From: Centroberyx gerrardi
Taxonomy: Eukaryota; Chordata; Actinopteri; Beryciformes; Berycidae
Length of the DNA: 64,000 nucleotides
Assembly (NCBI RefSeq): GCF_048128805.1
Contig: NC_136000.1
Coordinates: 21,942,946 to 22,006,945, forward strand
Direction: 5' to 3'
Part shown: positions 22,987-34,299 of the stretch, piece by piece
Layout of the letters: each line of letters starts with the position of its first letter
How positions within the stretch are numbered: position 1 is the stretch's first letter
Notes under the pieces: generated by a model
Told to the model about the DNA's origin: nothing
Database searches by the model: none
What the model saw: the letters and a program-made list of their open reading frames with translations, nothing else
Made by a program: the position numbers and the translations under genes

Positions 22987-24533
22987 ATGGACTTACCGCA
23001 GCCGATCAGAAAACGTTTAGGAGATTTCTCTCGGAATGTATTTATTGACCAGAGTCGTACCCAGCTAACCCCGGAAGACCATGCCGCATTTTTGGGACAT
23101 GGTGAGTAAAAATTCAGTTGTGGACGTGTACAAGTTAGCATTAGTTAACCTAGCTAACGCTAGGCTTCAGTAGCATCTGTTTATCTTCCTTAGCGCTTTC
23201 TGTTTTTACAACGGTAGCCGTAACTTACAGATGCTTTAACCACATTTCCCTTTTTGCATGTCTTTGTTTTCAGACAGAAAGGTTGTATCCAGTCTCACAC
23301 TCCAGATGTCTCTATACTTCAACATGTGGTTCTTCCCCCTGTGGTGGATCAGCGAAGTCGTGATGCTGGACCTCAAGGTAAAATAGAGAAAGGGGGAGAG
23401 AAACTGTGTGTGTGTGTATGAGAGAAGGGGATTTGGGCTAATATCCACTAATACTAAATCCTCCCAAATAAAACACATTCTGTAATCGTGTCAGGAACCT
23501 CCAGTTATACATTATCAAGTCTTGGAGTGGCAGAGAACAGAGCTCAGTTCACTGATCCCCATAAAGCATCTAGACAACCCTCAGTTTGGCCTAACCAAAT
23601 TACAATAAAAACAAACTATTGATTTAGGAAGGAAATAACTACATCCCAAAATTATTTGGAAACGTATTTGGTCCTAAACAGCCAGTACACATTGGCAGAG
23701 TATATACAGTAACCATTCTGACTGATCCTAAACTCTCACTAGCAAGAGAGAGGGAGAGTCAAAGAGAGACAAAAAGTTTTATAATACAAGAGAGTGCATG
23801 TATATTTTCTGTATTTTCTGATAACATTTCTATGTATTATTGTTGTGACTGTCATTTCCACCAGTATCCTGCCCTGCCAGACTACTACAAGTTCATCCTA
23901 GTCACTGTTCTCATCCTGATGACTCTGATTGAGCCCATTAGACTCTACCTTGGCTATGCTGGGAACCTGCAAGAAAAGGTAGCGTGTGCACCCATGGACA
24001 CAAAAGGAAACATTTATAATCAGGTGTATAGAGCTGATGTGGTACAGGTCAACATAACACACAAAACCCATAGACAACAATACTTTCTCTAACAGGACGT
24101 GAAAACTAAAATAAGCCTTTTGTTCTCCTCTATTTTCTGCCTGCATTAGGTCCCAGAGTTGGCTGGTTTCTGGCTGCTGAGCATCCTGCTGCAGTTTCCG
24201 CTGATCCTTTTCCAGCTTTTCAATGAAGCCATTCTCATATTGCCCATGGAGAGGGGGGTTCACATAGTTCTCGCCATGTTCATACTCACACAGGTAAGAT
24301 TGCGTTCCACCTGAAAGTTGAGTTTTGGTAGTTCTACCGTTTCCAGTCTGAGCATTACACATAACTGAGATTATCTTTCTATCTTATTGTTTGGTGATTC
24401 TCGTTGATTAATTCATTCAATCTCCATCCTGTTTCTTTCTCCTCAAATCACCCAGGCTCTCTCTGGTTTTTTGGCGTTGCGAGAGATGGTCAGACACACA
24501 GAAAGCCAATTCCATCTCCGACAGTTTGACTGA
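22987..24533 (+). CDS. tmem17: Transmembrane protein 17
   Basis: Five exons (22987-23101, 23274-23377, 23865-23978, 24150-24293, 24456-24533) encode 184 residues. Four hydrophobic segments are visible (around LYFNMWFFPLWWISEVVML, FILVTVLILMTLIEP, FWLLSILLQFPLILF and IVLAMFILTQALSGF). The blocks VSSLTLQMSLYFN, LPDYYKFI and IRLYLGYAGNLQEKVPELAGFWLLS match vertebrate TMEM17 closely. TMEM17 is a component of the ciliary transition zone (MKS/tectonic module) that controls entry of membrane proteins to the cilium. The C terminus stops at FHLRQFD, shorter than the human tail. It is divergent from finTRIM B with only 507 bp between start codons. A poly(A) signal lies at 24738-24743. Confidence 0.93.
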
Positions 24534-25196
24534 AGTCTGAAACTCGTACCCTGACTGCCTTGTTCGCCACCTGTCTGCAAAAGCATTGTTTCATAACATT
24601 TGTATTAAGTCCAATAAGTGGGACACTATTTCTTTTCCACAATGACTTATCAAAGAGCCTTGGTAAAAAGTTTGCACATATTTATTTTTGTATTTTATTG
24701 ACATTTTGGTCCACATGTTTGTAGTTTTTATAGTGTCAATAAATGAAATGTACATAGCATTCTGCCTATGTATCATCTATTACTATCTATCAGTTAAAAT
24801 AATGAAGACCCTCTGTAGGTGTACTCTGAGAGTTCAAGTATGAGGGTTTGTCAGTAAATCCTGTCCCTACCAGTCTCAACACTATACAAAAAATGAACCG
24901 GCATATGTATTATCGAAAAACTCAGTTTTATCATGGTTTATATCACAGTTTGCCAGTTGACTGTAATTTTTATGAATCTATAGGGATAGAGGATATTGCA
25001 CAGTATATTATCTAAGTTCCATGGTCACACTGCTTATTTCCTACCACATCTGTTGTTTAGCATGCCTATTGACGTTCTAGCAGAAGCACAATGTGTACTC
25101 ATGTTCTTCATCCATCCACAGAGGTTCATATTCCTGGCCAGAGAAAATGAGAGAATGAAAATGTATTTGTAGTTGTCAGCTTAAAGACGTTGTGCC
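24534..25196. other. tmem17 3' UTR and convergent gap to agbl2
   Basis: tmem17 and agbl2 converge here. The left 0.2 kb is the tmem17 3' UTR with its AATAAA. The remainder is AT-rich, with nothing recognised. Confidence 0.5.
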
Positions 25197-28100
25197 CTAC
25201 AGTGGGGCAGATTGTGACGGCCTTTTGACCATTCGTTCCTCTGGAGCCATACTTCGTTGGCTTTCTCTCCCAGGGTGAGAGAGTGTGGTGTCCTTTGCCA
25301 GGGTGAGCCTCTGAGGCCGACCAAGAGTGTTGTACCGGGAAGGTGGAGGGTCTGTCTGGATGAGGCCTGTAGTCCTGGACAATGGAGGTAAAATGGCCAA
25401 TTCCTTCTTCTCTTCCACGGTCTCCTTGGTCACTCTGAAGAAATTTAGGAGGGGAGGGGGCATAGAAGAACATTGGCTAAAAGACCATAAAATAAAAATA
25501 AAGAATAGAATGCATAATACTGCATAATAATACTAATGCAGATAATACTCTGATTAATTGTTGTCATCAGAATCAAAAATCATGGCTTAATCAGGATAAT
25601 TCCTGCTTTTATTTGGGCCCTTTTTGTGTAAAGTTTGCAAAATGTGCTCTAAATGAAATGCATCTCACATTTTTTGTACCTTTGGTTGTAGCTTGCACTC
25701 CCAGCTGTCACAGCATCTTCTCCCAGCTCTTGCCTGAATGCTGGCTCCCTCTGTTTCACCCTCTTATGTCCCATCCTTTGGACTGCAATGCCAGCCTGGC
25801 CATTCAACAAACTGAGAGAGAGAAAGGGTGAGAGAGAGAGGGGGTTGATCAGTGACCGAGAGAAAGTATGGCAGTGACAAACCAGAGTACTCAACAGGAA
25901 TCTGTGATTAAAAAAAATGACATAAACCTTTTTCCTCTAGGGTCCGTGCCCCTCAGTCCACGCAGGAATGAGTTGGCGTCTGGTTCAGTTTTTCTTAGTG
26001 GGTGGTCAGGGGCGAGATCTCTGTGGTCCTGCTCACTGAGAGGCAGACCTCTCAACAATGACACGCCAACTAGATAAATGACAAAATCAGGTGAAAAAGA
26101 AGAAGAATTGAGGTCAGCTAACGGTGCACCATATATGTTTTTTCTGGTCAAAAAGGAAACAAGCTTTGTAATTGATATGAAAATTTCTCTCACTCAACTC
26201 TATTCCTCAAAGATCATCATTACGGTACATATCTCATGTAAGTATTTCGGTGTGTATATGAGTGTGCAACCTTCCATGGCATGTCCTTCCTGTTCCTGGT
26301 GCCGCTGTTTGCTTTTGAGAGCGTCGGTGTGTGAGGTGGAGGACGAGTCCTCAGGCACAAAGTAGCGTGCCGAGACCCGTAAAGCATTTCTGTCTATGCA
26401 AAGCTGCTGGGCGTCGGACTGGCCGGGGTAGACGCTTGATATGAGGCACTTTGTTGGAACAATCTCTGGAACCACCTTGAAGTAGATGCCCGAGGGAGAC
26501 CTGCCACATAAGAAACACTATTTCTTTTACATTCATTTACACAGCTGGAAAATCTTCATCTTCATCATCTGGCCTCCTCCCAAAAAATACCAATTACAAC
26601 ATTACAGCACAATTGTCCACATATTATGATACAAATATCCAAATAAGAGCCATTCTTAAACTGTTAGCCTCCGGCCCCCACTTATCCCATGGAGCCATGT
26701 ATTGTCTATCAATAAGGATAAGATTTACTGTGATTTTTACCTGTGGGTTGCCGTAAGTGAAGCTGGTAGCCTACCTGAAAGAGCGAGATAAGTTTCAGTA
26801 CAAGAGAGCTACTGGAAAACAATGAAACTTTTGACTTTGTAATATAAATCAAATTGAGAATTCTGTCATTTCCCTCTAGAACTACATGCAGACTCACCTC
26901 TGAAGCCTTTATGGGAGACAAAGGGCTGTAGGGGCTGCTGCTGCTGGGGGGGCTCCATGACGTGTGGCTGAGGTGGAAGGAGGGCGCTCAAGTGCAGCAG
27001 CTGCGTTGAACATTTACGCTGTCCCGTCTCCTCTGGTTCCTCTGTGAAGGCCAAAGCCAAACATACTGTATAGTACTAGACCAGACCCGTCCTGATGTCT
27101 CGGTGGTTGAATAGACTCCTGAGAGACTGTCTAATGTAATGGACAATCAAGTACTCTTAGCGTATTTTATCAGTCCCTACCAAGCCTCTTCTGTATTTGC
27201 AAGCTAAAGGGAGACATGATCAACCATGAGCTACAAAACGATAAAGATGATAATAGTTGTGGCACTAGGGACACTGAGAGTATGGGGATGTTATTTTTTT
27301 ATCTCTAGAAAGACTGACTCTCCTGTGTATGTAAATATACAGTACCTGAATGAGGCGACGCAGTTGCGTATGTGCTGAGTTGTGGAAACGCTTCGGCCCT
27401 GCGATGCAGGTATGCAGCCCTCATAGCTTCCAGGCATTCATTCTAAAACACAGAAAACATCGGGCATCATGCATGGGCAGATGACAGCACCTTCAATCAA
27501 AATCAACATCCAACAGGTTGAATTACAGATGTTTCCGTTTGGGTATTGTCAGTGATTGGCCATTTTCAGATTCTCATTAGATGGATCATTACTTTCTCAG
27601 TACACTCTTAGCAGTCATCATTACCTTGACAGGCTCACCCCCATGCCACAGGGTCACATGACCGATCCCATTGAGGTGAGTGGCTGGGCAAGGGATAACG
27701 GGTTTTCTTACCAGGCTATTCACCTTCAAAACAAAGGGAATATTAACAGGATGACATCTTATGACATCTTCGCACTACTTTGTCTAATTTTTCTCTCTTT
27801 TGGCAGGCTCCCTCTCTGTCTTTTTATCTCTCTCGACTTCATACCTGCTCTCTCCTCTTATCTCTCACCACAGTCCGCTCCCGGATCCTCACTTTAACCG
27901 TGTTCTCACGGGGCAGGTCGGGCTCCTGCGAAGGCCATTCACTGATCAGTCTCATTCAAAGTTCATAAGAAGTCAATCATTCAAGTGTATGTGCTGGTAG
28001 AATGTGTGGGTCTCTTACAATATTTTTGACGCTACTGTGCAGAACCTTGGGCTCTGTGTTGTTCTTCCCCCTGTCCTGCCGCAGCCTGTTCCTGTCCTTA

Positions 28101-31100
28101 CGACTCCGCAGGTGTTTCTTCTTCTTCTTCACGGGAGTTTGCTGTGGAGGAGGGCAGTAGCATGTGGGAAACTCACAGGGGAAGGCATGATTGACAACTG
28201 AGTTTCATACTATCACTTGATCCAAATGGGTGTATTAATCTTGCATAGAAAATAAACTGCTAATGTATTGAAATCCTATGCCATGGGACAGTAGGTCTCT
28301 ATCCATATACCTGTGGATGAACAGCGTCTGGTTGGTTCAGTAAATGTGCTGGTAGTCCGTCAGAATCTGTACTGTTTGAACCACTGGTGCTGTGAAGGCA
28401 GAAAAGAAATATTCACAGTCGAGCTGAATGAGAGCCTAAAATTACATATCAGTCTCAGTGAGCTTGGTGTGTGTGTGTGCATGTGTTTCATGGTAAATAA
28501 CAGGAAAAATCCTTTGTTACCTGGTTTCCAGGTCGGAGACAGAGATGTTGCAGTCGGTGTCCAGCTCTTTGCCCAGCCTCTGTCTGACCTCCTGTCTCAG
28601 CAATGCTGCCAGCTCAGTCAGACAGTAAGCGGTCTGATGCGAATGCACAAAGACACACAGAAGAAACAAAGGAACATATAAGAATCACAACAACACAAAT
28701 GCACAGTACCCATTGAATCACAGGTAAACTCAGGAGTTTAAAAATCAAGCCGTGGTAAAAACTAAGCAAATAGCTAATATCAATCAATGCTGACATTCAG
28801 TTCAGGTTTCTACATAACTTTAACCAAACCCAACACAATCAGACAGACTGCTTTGTCAGTCACCTTAGTTGGATCAGGGTCACAGTAGTCCAGCAGGGTG
28901 TCACAAAAGTAATAGCCCAGGGACTTCAGGTCCCGCGTGGTAAAGTGAGTCCCTCTCCTGTTACCTGGAATCCACACAGATGATATATCTTCATGACAGG
29001 GACAAACACACACACACACACATTCACAAAGAGTAAACTCACCGAGAGTGGAGCCTCCGAAGGTGGACTCCATAGTGTAGCTGTTTCTGATGCCAAGTCT
29101 CCACATGGCGATTCGGCCCGTTCCCTCTTTGCTCTTCTGCACCCGGAACTTACAGCTCCGGAAGGAGAACTGAGGAATCATTTTCACAGAAATTATATGA
29201 GTATATACTTAACTGAATATCAAGCAATGATGACACCGGCTCTGATACATAATGATTATGAAGTAAACACATATTGCTAAGTAAACATGGCATCAATTAC
29301 ACCAGAGGTTTCTAACCAGTGTATTGAACTATTAGTGACCATGACCTGCTTTTGAGGAGCGCACCAAACACTCTCCCCTTTCCCAACACACAAACCACCT
29401 GGCAGAGTTTGTGTAGGCCTACTTTGCATGCTGAAGAATCTTTGTGGTAGCTACTTTTTGAAGTATATTTCAGTAACCTAGCTAAATAGGACTGTGAGAG
29501 TGAACATAGGCCAACAACAATTAATTATGTGTATGGCTCTGACGATACAAATTTGATTGTTTGCTGCTTGAAAATATGTTAAGTCCATAAAGGCTGAAAG
29601 AGAATGAATAGAGCAAATTAACTTGTACTCGTCAAAAGTCAGCAAAAAGGTTAGACACCCTGATTTGTGAGAATTCTTGAAAAAAAACACAACAGTGCAA
29701 GACAGCAACTCTACCTTGTCATTGGCGTTTTTGCTCATCATTAGCGGGAAGACTCTCTCATGAAGCTGCGGCGCAGCATCATCATGGTTGTTACAGCCGT
29801 ACATGAAGACGTTGTTTTTACGGCTGTGGCCATGAAAGTCACAGTAAAGGACCACATCCCTCTCTGCCATCAGTCTGAGGGAAATATGGAATAACAGGGC
29901 AAGAGAGTTTCAATGACGGCTGACGTTCCCACTACCAACACTTGATGGAAAAAAAGTGTGTGCTGTGTTGGGGAAGATACTTTGAAAGTGTAGTTTTACA
30001 AGATATAAGTTACTTCACAATGGATGAAGTTTAACTACAGCAAAGCTACACTCTAACACACTAACTACTTCAAAGAGTTCAAACTACCTGCAAAAATACC
30101 AGTGATTAGGATATTAAGAAAACTTTTACTTTTCGTTGAAATAAAGTGCATTGAACTGTGTTCACCTTTTCACCATGTTGCGGGTGTGCCAGACGCAGGG
30201 AAAGGAATCCCTGAGCATGGTCCTGTAGTTCCTGTTGAGGTCCCTGCCGGCCAGAGAGCAGCGGTAATTCCCCACCACCACACCGTCTGGGTTCAGCATC
30301 GGCACCACCTGCAGGACCAGAGAGGGAATACAACAGAAAGAAGGGAGAAAAGTTGCTGTTAGTGTCAAAAACAGGTATAATGCTAAAAAGTCTGTCCCAA
30401 TCAGGAAAAAACTTGTTAGACAGAAATACTTGATGTAGCTTACAACAGGACCTCTTCATTTAGCGCATTCACCATCTAACTATCATATCATAACACTGAA
30501 ATGTATGGGACTATGGGCTTGAGTCCCATCACCTTAAAAACAAAAGTGTCCCTGAGTAGCTGAGCGTCGTCCGAGTCCCCGAGCAGGAAGTCCAGGAATC
30601 CCTCCATCATCCAGGAGCCGTTGGTTTCCCCAGGGTGCACCCGGGCCGTTACCACCACCGCCTTCCTGGTCCTCCCCTCCGCCCGGCCGCCGCCCGAGGA
30701 CGACACCGTCAACACGTACACGTTGTTCCCGGCGAGGCTGCGGCACAGCACTCGCAGTTTACAGTAGGCTGCGACCGCGGGGTCGGAGGTGACGCGGCTG
30801 AGGTAGCGCTGCAGGTGGGAGTAGGTGTAGGGGTAGCAGTGGGCCAGGTAGCAGGTGTCCGAGTCGTAAGGGAACTGGCAAGTCCAGGTGAGCGAGTACA
30901 AGGTGAGGGTGAGGCTGTTGTTGTCCTGTTTGGCCTGATAAGAGACAGAGATGAAGGTCTTAGAGAGAGATCTTACTTCTGCAGTCGTAAGGCCACTTGA
31001 GACTGGACATAACTTGCAAGAGCCACCCACCTGATTGCAGTTCCGGTAATATCTGATATTGGAACCGATGCGGTGCCACCCAACACCTTTCTCCTCGGAG

Positions 31101-33912
31101 GCCCTCTCAGAGTAGAGGAGCGGCCTCATGCCCAGAGAATACAGGCTGCGGCCCTTCATCAAGTTGATAATAGTGAAGCGGTAGGTCACTCCAGCCTTCA
31201 TGTTCCTGACCCTGAAGTAAAACCACTGCGTGTGTTTGTTGGTGTACATGTCTGAGCGCAGGGTGAGCTCATAGTCGTGGACACCCCTGGGTAGGGGTAG
31301 GCAGGAAAATGGGTGGAGAGAGAGAGAGAGACAGAAAGAGAGTAATTTAGTCGAGAGCCAAGGTAAAATCTAACGGGGATGAAAATAAGATGGTTGAAAA
31401 TCTGAAACAACAAATAAGGAGTTTAGGCTCCAGAGACTCACACTTGCACGGCCTTCTGCAGGTTCCCACTCTCAAAGCGTGACTCAAAGTCAAGGGTGGG
31501 GTCCCTCTGCTGTATGCCGAAGGGGGCGGCGCTCTTAATGGGCCCCCTGCTTCCTCCGACACGAGAGCAGGTGAAGTAGGGTCTCTTAGTGGCTTAATAG
31601 GTGATAGAGAACAACGGGAAAAACGGTGAATATCGAATGCTAAATTCATCAAAAACAGCGCTTTCAATGAAAATGGATTAAGTTCTTGTATTGTTTCTCA
31701 GAGGGTAGTAGTGAGAGATATGAGAGATAATGTTAGTTGTTTATATCTAGGGTTACACAGCCAAACAATTAGCTACTGAGGCACTTGAGCTGACTGATGT
31801 CCTGCCATAATCACCATGATATATTAAACATAACCAGTTAAGCTAATGAGGTTGTTAATTAAGCTAATTAATACTATTTGCTAATTAATTAGCAAATACA
31901 TCTATGTGAACATACTTGTCTTCATATAACACATTGGCGGCATTAATATGAACTCTGTACCCTAAAGCATTAAGGAGTTACAGTGGCTTCAAGAAAATCT
32001 GTTTTTACTCATTAATATGCAATTTTTAGCAGCAAGGTTGTTCTTGAATTACTGTGTTGTGCACAACAATGTCTCTACACATCAGGCAGGCAGGCAGGCA
32101 GACAGACAGACAGGTGCATACTATGTACCATGGTGGTGCAACATAAAAACACCTTTTTTGTCATAAATGTACCATGGTCAACGCAGTATACCACATTCCC
32201 CCTCTCCTCTCCGACTGGCATGGGTGCCCTCTCATGTCCTGTGGTCTGGTAGAAAGGCTCTGGGTCCGGTGGGTCCCACTCTACAACACAGCAAAACACC
32301 CAACAGTATGGCTAGGTGTGAAACTGAGCAACAAAAGGGCGTGGATACTTTTGCAACTGTGTTTTGATTTATTGTGTTCCATGTAGCTCAGTTATCATCG
32401 CAATAAATACTAGCAATACGACTACAGAGGGGTTAGATTAGATGAGCTCACTTATTTCAGACTGAATATTTGCCAGGAACATTTTCTCGCCGCTATTTCT
32501 AGACTCAATGGCTTTGTGCATAATAATAACATGCCTGGTTAAATAAAGGTTAAAAACAATTTAAAAAAATACCTATGTGATGGATGATGTCGTCAATGAC
32601 CTCACACTCTATGGGCCAGCGGGGGCAGGAGACAGAGGGGAAGGTAAACAGGTCCAGAGGCTCCCTGAGGCTGAAGATGGGTCGGCTGCCATTAAAGTCT
32701 ATCACCAGCTGCCTGGTCCGCAGAGCCTGGCTCAGGTCTGTGGAGACTGAGTGGGAACATAAAACAAACACTTTAAATGAACTGTAAAAAAATTAGTTCT
32801 TCTTCCATGCTCATGACCCTTCCATTAGTACACTATGGCTATACATTTTTCATCAGGTCAATTTACTTAATCCCAGTCACGCCACCTCTAATTGACAACC
32901 CATTTACCCAGGGATTATGCTGAACCTGATCGCTTTAACTCAATTACAAAGCAGCTTTTGTTTAATGTATTATGATCTAGCATGACGAATCACACTGTTG
33001 TTTGCATTCAATGTTTACCACCTCTCCCTTTTATTCATTCCACCATAACCCATCATTTCACAACTGTATTAGCTACACAAGCCAAAGCTGTGCATGACAG
33101 GCCATCCTTGTTTCTCTCACTCAACATCAAACATGACTTTATTTCAACACTATGAATCAAATATCATAACTAAATATCAAATGCAACCTATATGAAAATG
33201 TCTTACATTGTCTTCTGCCTGCCAAATCCTGCTCCTCTTCCTCGGTGTTGGAGTCGTTGGTGTCAGGATGGTCCACTGGGTAAACATTCCTCCAGTTCCT
33301 GATGGCAGAGAGACTGCCATGGTGGGTGTTTTCTCTGCCTGAGTGGGAAAACTTGAGTCAGTATAGCCCCTTATTCAATGTTTGATCCTAATTTCTAAAC
33401 TAAAAATGAGTCAAAACTGTATTGGCTAGACTATGCCAACCGTCTTGTAATGTAATAACCGGGGGGCAGTGCTGACAGCAGCACTACCACCCCAACCCTC
33501 AACCCCTGGTCTGTGATCATGTTCACATAGTCCAAAACCTCTGAAATCTTGAAAAATCACATCATTGCTTTCTCAGATCATTATTTGGAAGTGTGAGTGT
33601 ACAAAGCATCGTGTGAATTGGTAATTGTGGTAACTGGTAATCGTCCAGAGGATGAGAAGATATAGCCTAAGTCAGGTCTAACCAAACTCACATGTGAAGT
33701 GTTGAAGGTGGTACAAGATGAATCTCTCATATGAATCTTCAGTTGTCCTCTTAAAATGAAACGGAAATGTCAAATAAACTGTTTCACATTATAGATTAAA
33801 TTCAACCCACCCATTGCTGGTAGCCGTTCAACATAGACTATAACGTTAACGTACACAAACGTTAGCTGATACTGATACTGACCAGAATGTCCGTCTTCAG
33901 TGCAGGAGACAT
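25197..33912 (-). CDS. agbl2: Cytosolic carboxypeptidase 2 (tubulin deglutamylase)
   Basis: A peptidase family M14 enzyme that shortens polyglutamate side chains on tubulin, mainly in cilia and basal bodies. Exons: 33883-33912, 33692-33749, 33207-33338, 32573-32746, 32173-32280, 31442-31592, 31031-31286, 30533-30934, 30166-30308, 29715-29874, 29043-29169, 28864-28964, 28521-28633, 28311-28389, 28019-28141, 27869-27925, a possible 12-bp exon near 27705-27716, then 27346-27442, 26898-27041, 26741-26774, 26271-26500, 25928-26069, 25680-25811, 25197-25434; about 1,080 residues. The catalytic core is clear: zinc ligands in HPGETNGSW and FHGHSRKN, substrate binding in AGRDLNRNY, catalytic glutamate in [19 protein letters not shown] and FESGNLQKA belong to the N-terminal CCP domain. 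The start at 33912 is the one that keeps exon phase; an upstream ATG at 33952 shifts the frame. Adjacency to fnbp4 favours agbl2 over agbl3. Confidence 0.9.
29967..30100. repeat. Possible dispersed fish repeat in an agbl2 intron
   Basis: The GTTGGGGAAGATACTTTGAAAG start and the run of TAACTAC-type motifs resemble a high-copy fish repeat that I recall but cannot name. The limits are approximate. Confidence 0.3.
32084..32112. repeat. (CAGG)n/(CAGA)n microsatellite
   Basis: A short tetranucleotide tract, CAGG turning into CAGA units, inside an agbl2 intron. Confidence 0.85.
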
Positions 33913-34246
33913 CGTTGCCTTGATATGTCAGCAATAATTTGGCTTTCTTCATTCACGTTTTAATGTATTTTGAGAGTTAGCTACCACATTAATGAATCAT
34001 ACACGCTTCCCTGGGCCAGGCTTTATTCAGTGTTGCAAACGAACGTTACCATTAGCTTCTTCACTCGGCTAAATGCTAGCTCCTCTCAGTTTTCTCGCGT
34101 ATAATTCTTCTTACACCTTACGAGGACAGAGATTTACATTGTAATCTAAATATTTTAGGTCTAACAAAAGGCCCCTCGCTCTAAACGTAACACTAATTGC
34201 GCGACGCAAACTTGCTCGGCTAGCAAAACAATCTTTCACAAACTCC

Positions 34247-34259
34247 GTTGCCCAGCAAC
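34247..34259. promoter_or_regulatory. agbl2: RFX X-box upstream of agbl2
   Basis: GTTGCC-C-AGCAAC fits the X-box consensus GTNRCC-N(0-3)-RGYAAC in both half sites with a one-base spacer. It lies about 335 bp upstream of the agbl2 start codon. A second, weaker copy (GTTGCC-AT-GGAGAC) is at 34278-34291. RFX factors use this motif to drive ciliary genes, which suits a tubulin deglutamylase. Confidence 0.65.
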
Positions 34260-34299
34260 CGATCTCTCAACACTGCGGTTGCCATGGAGACTGAGAGGC

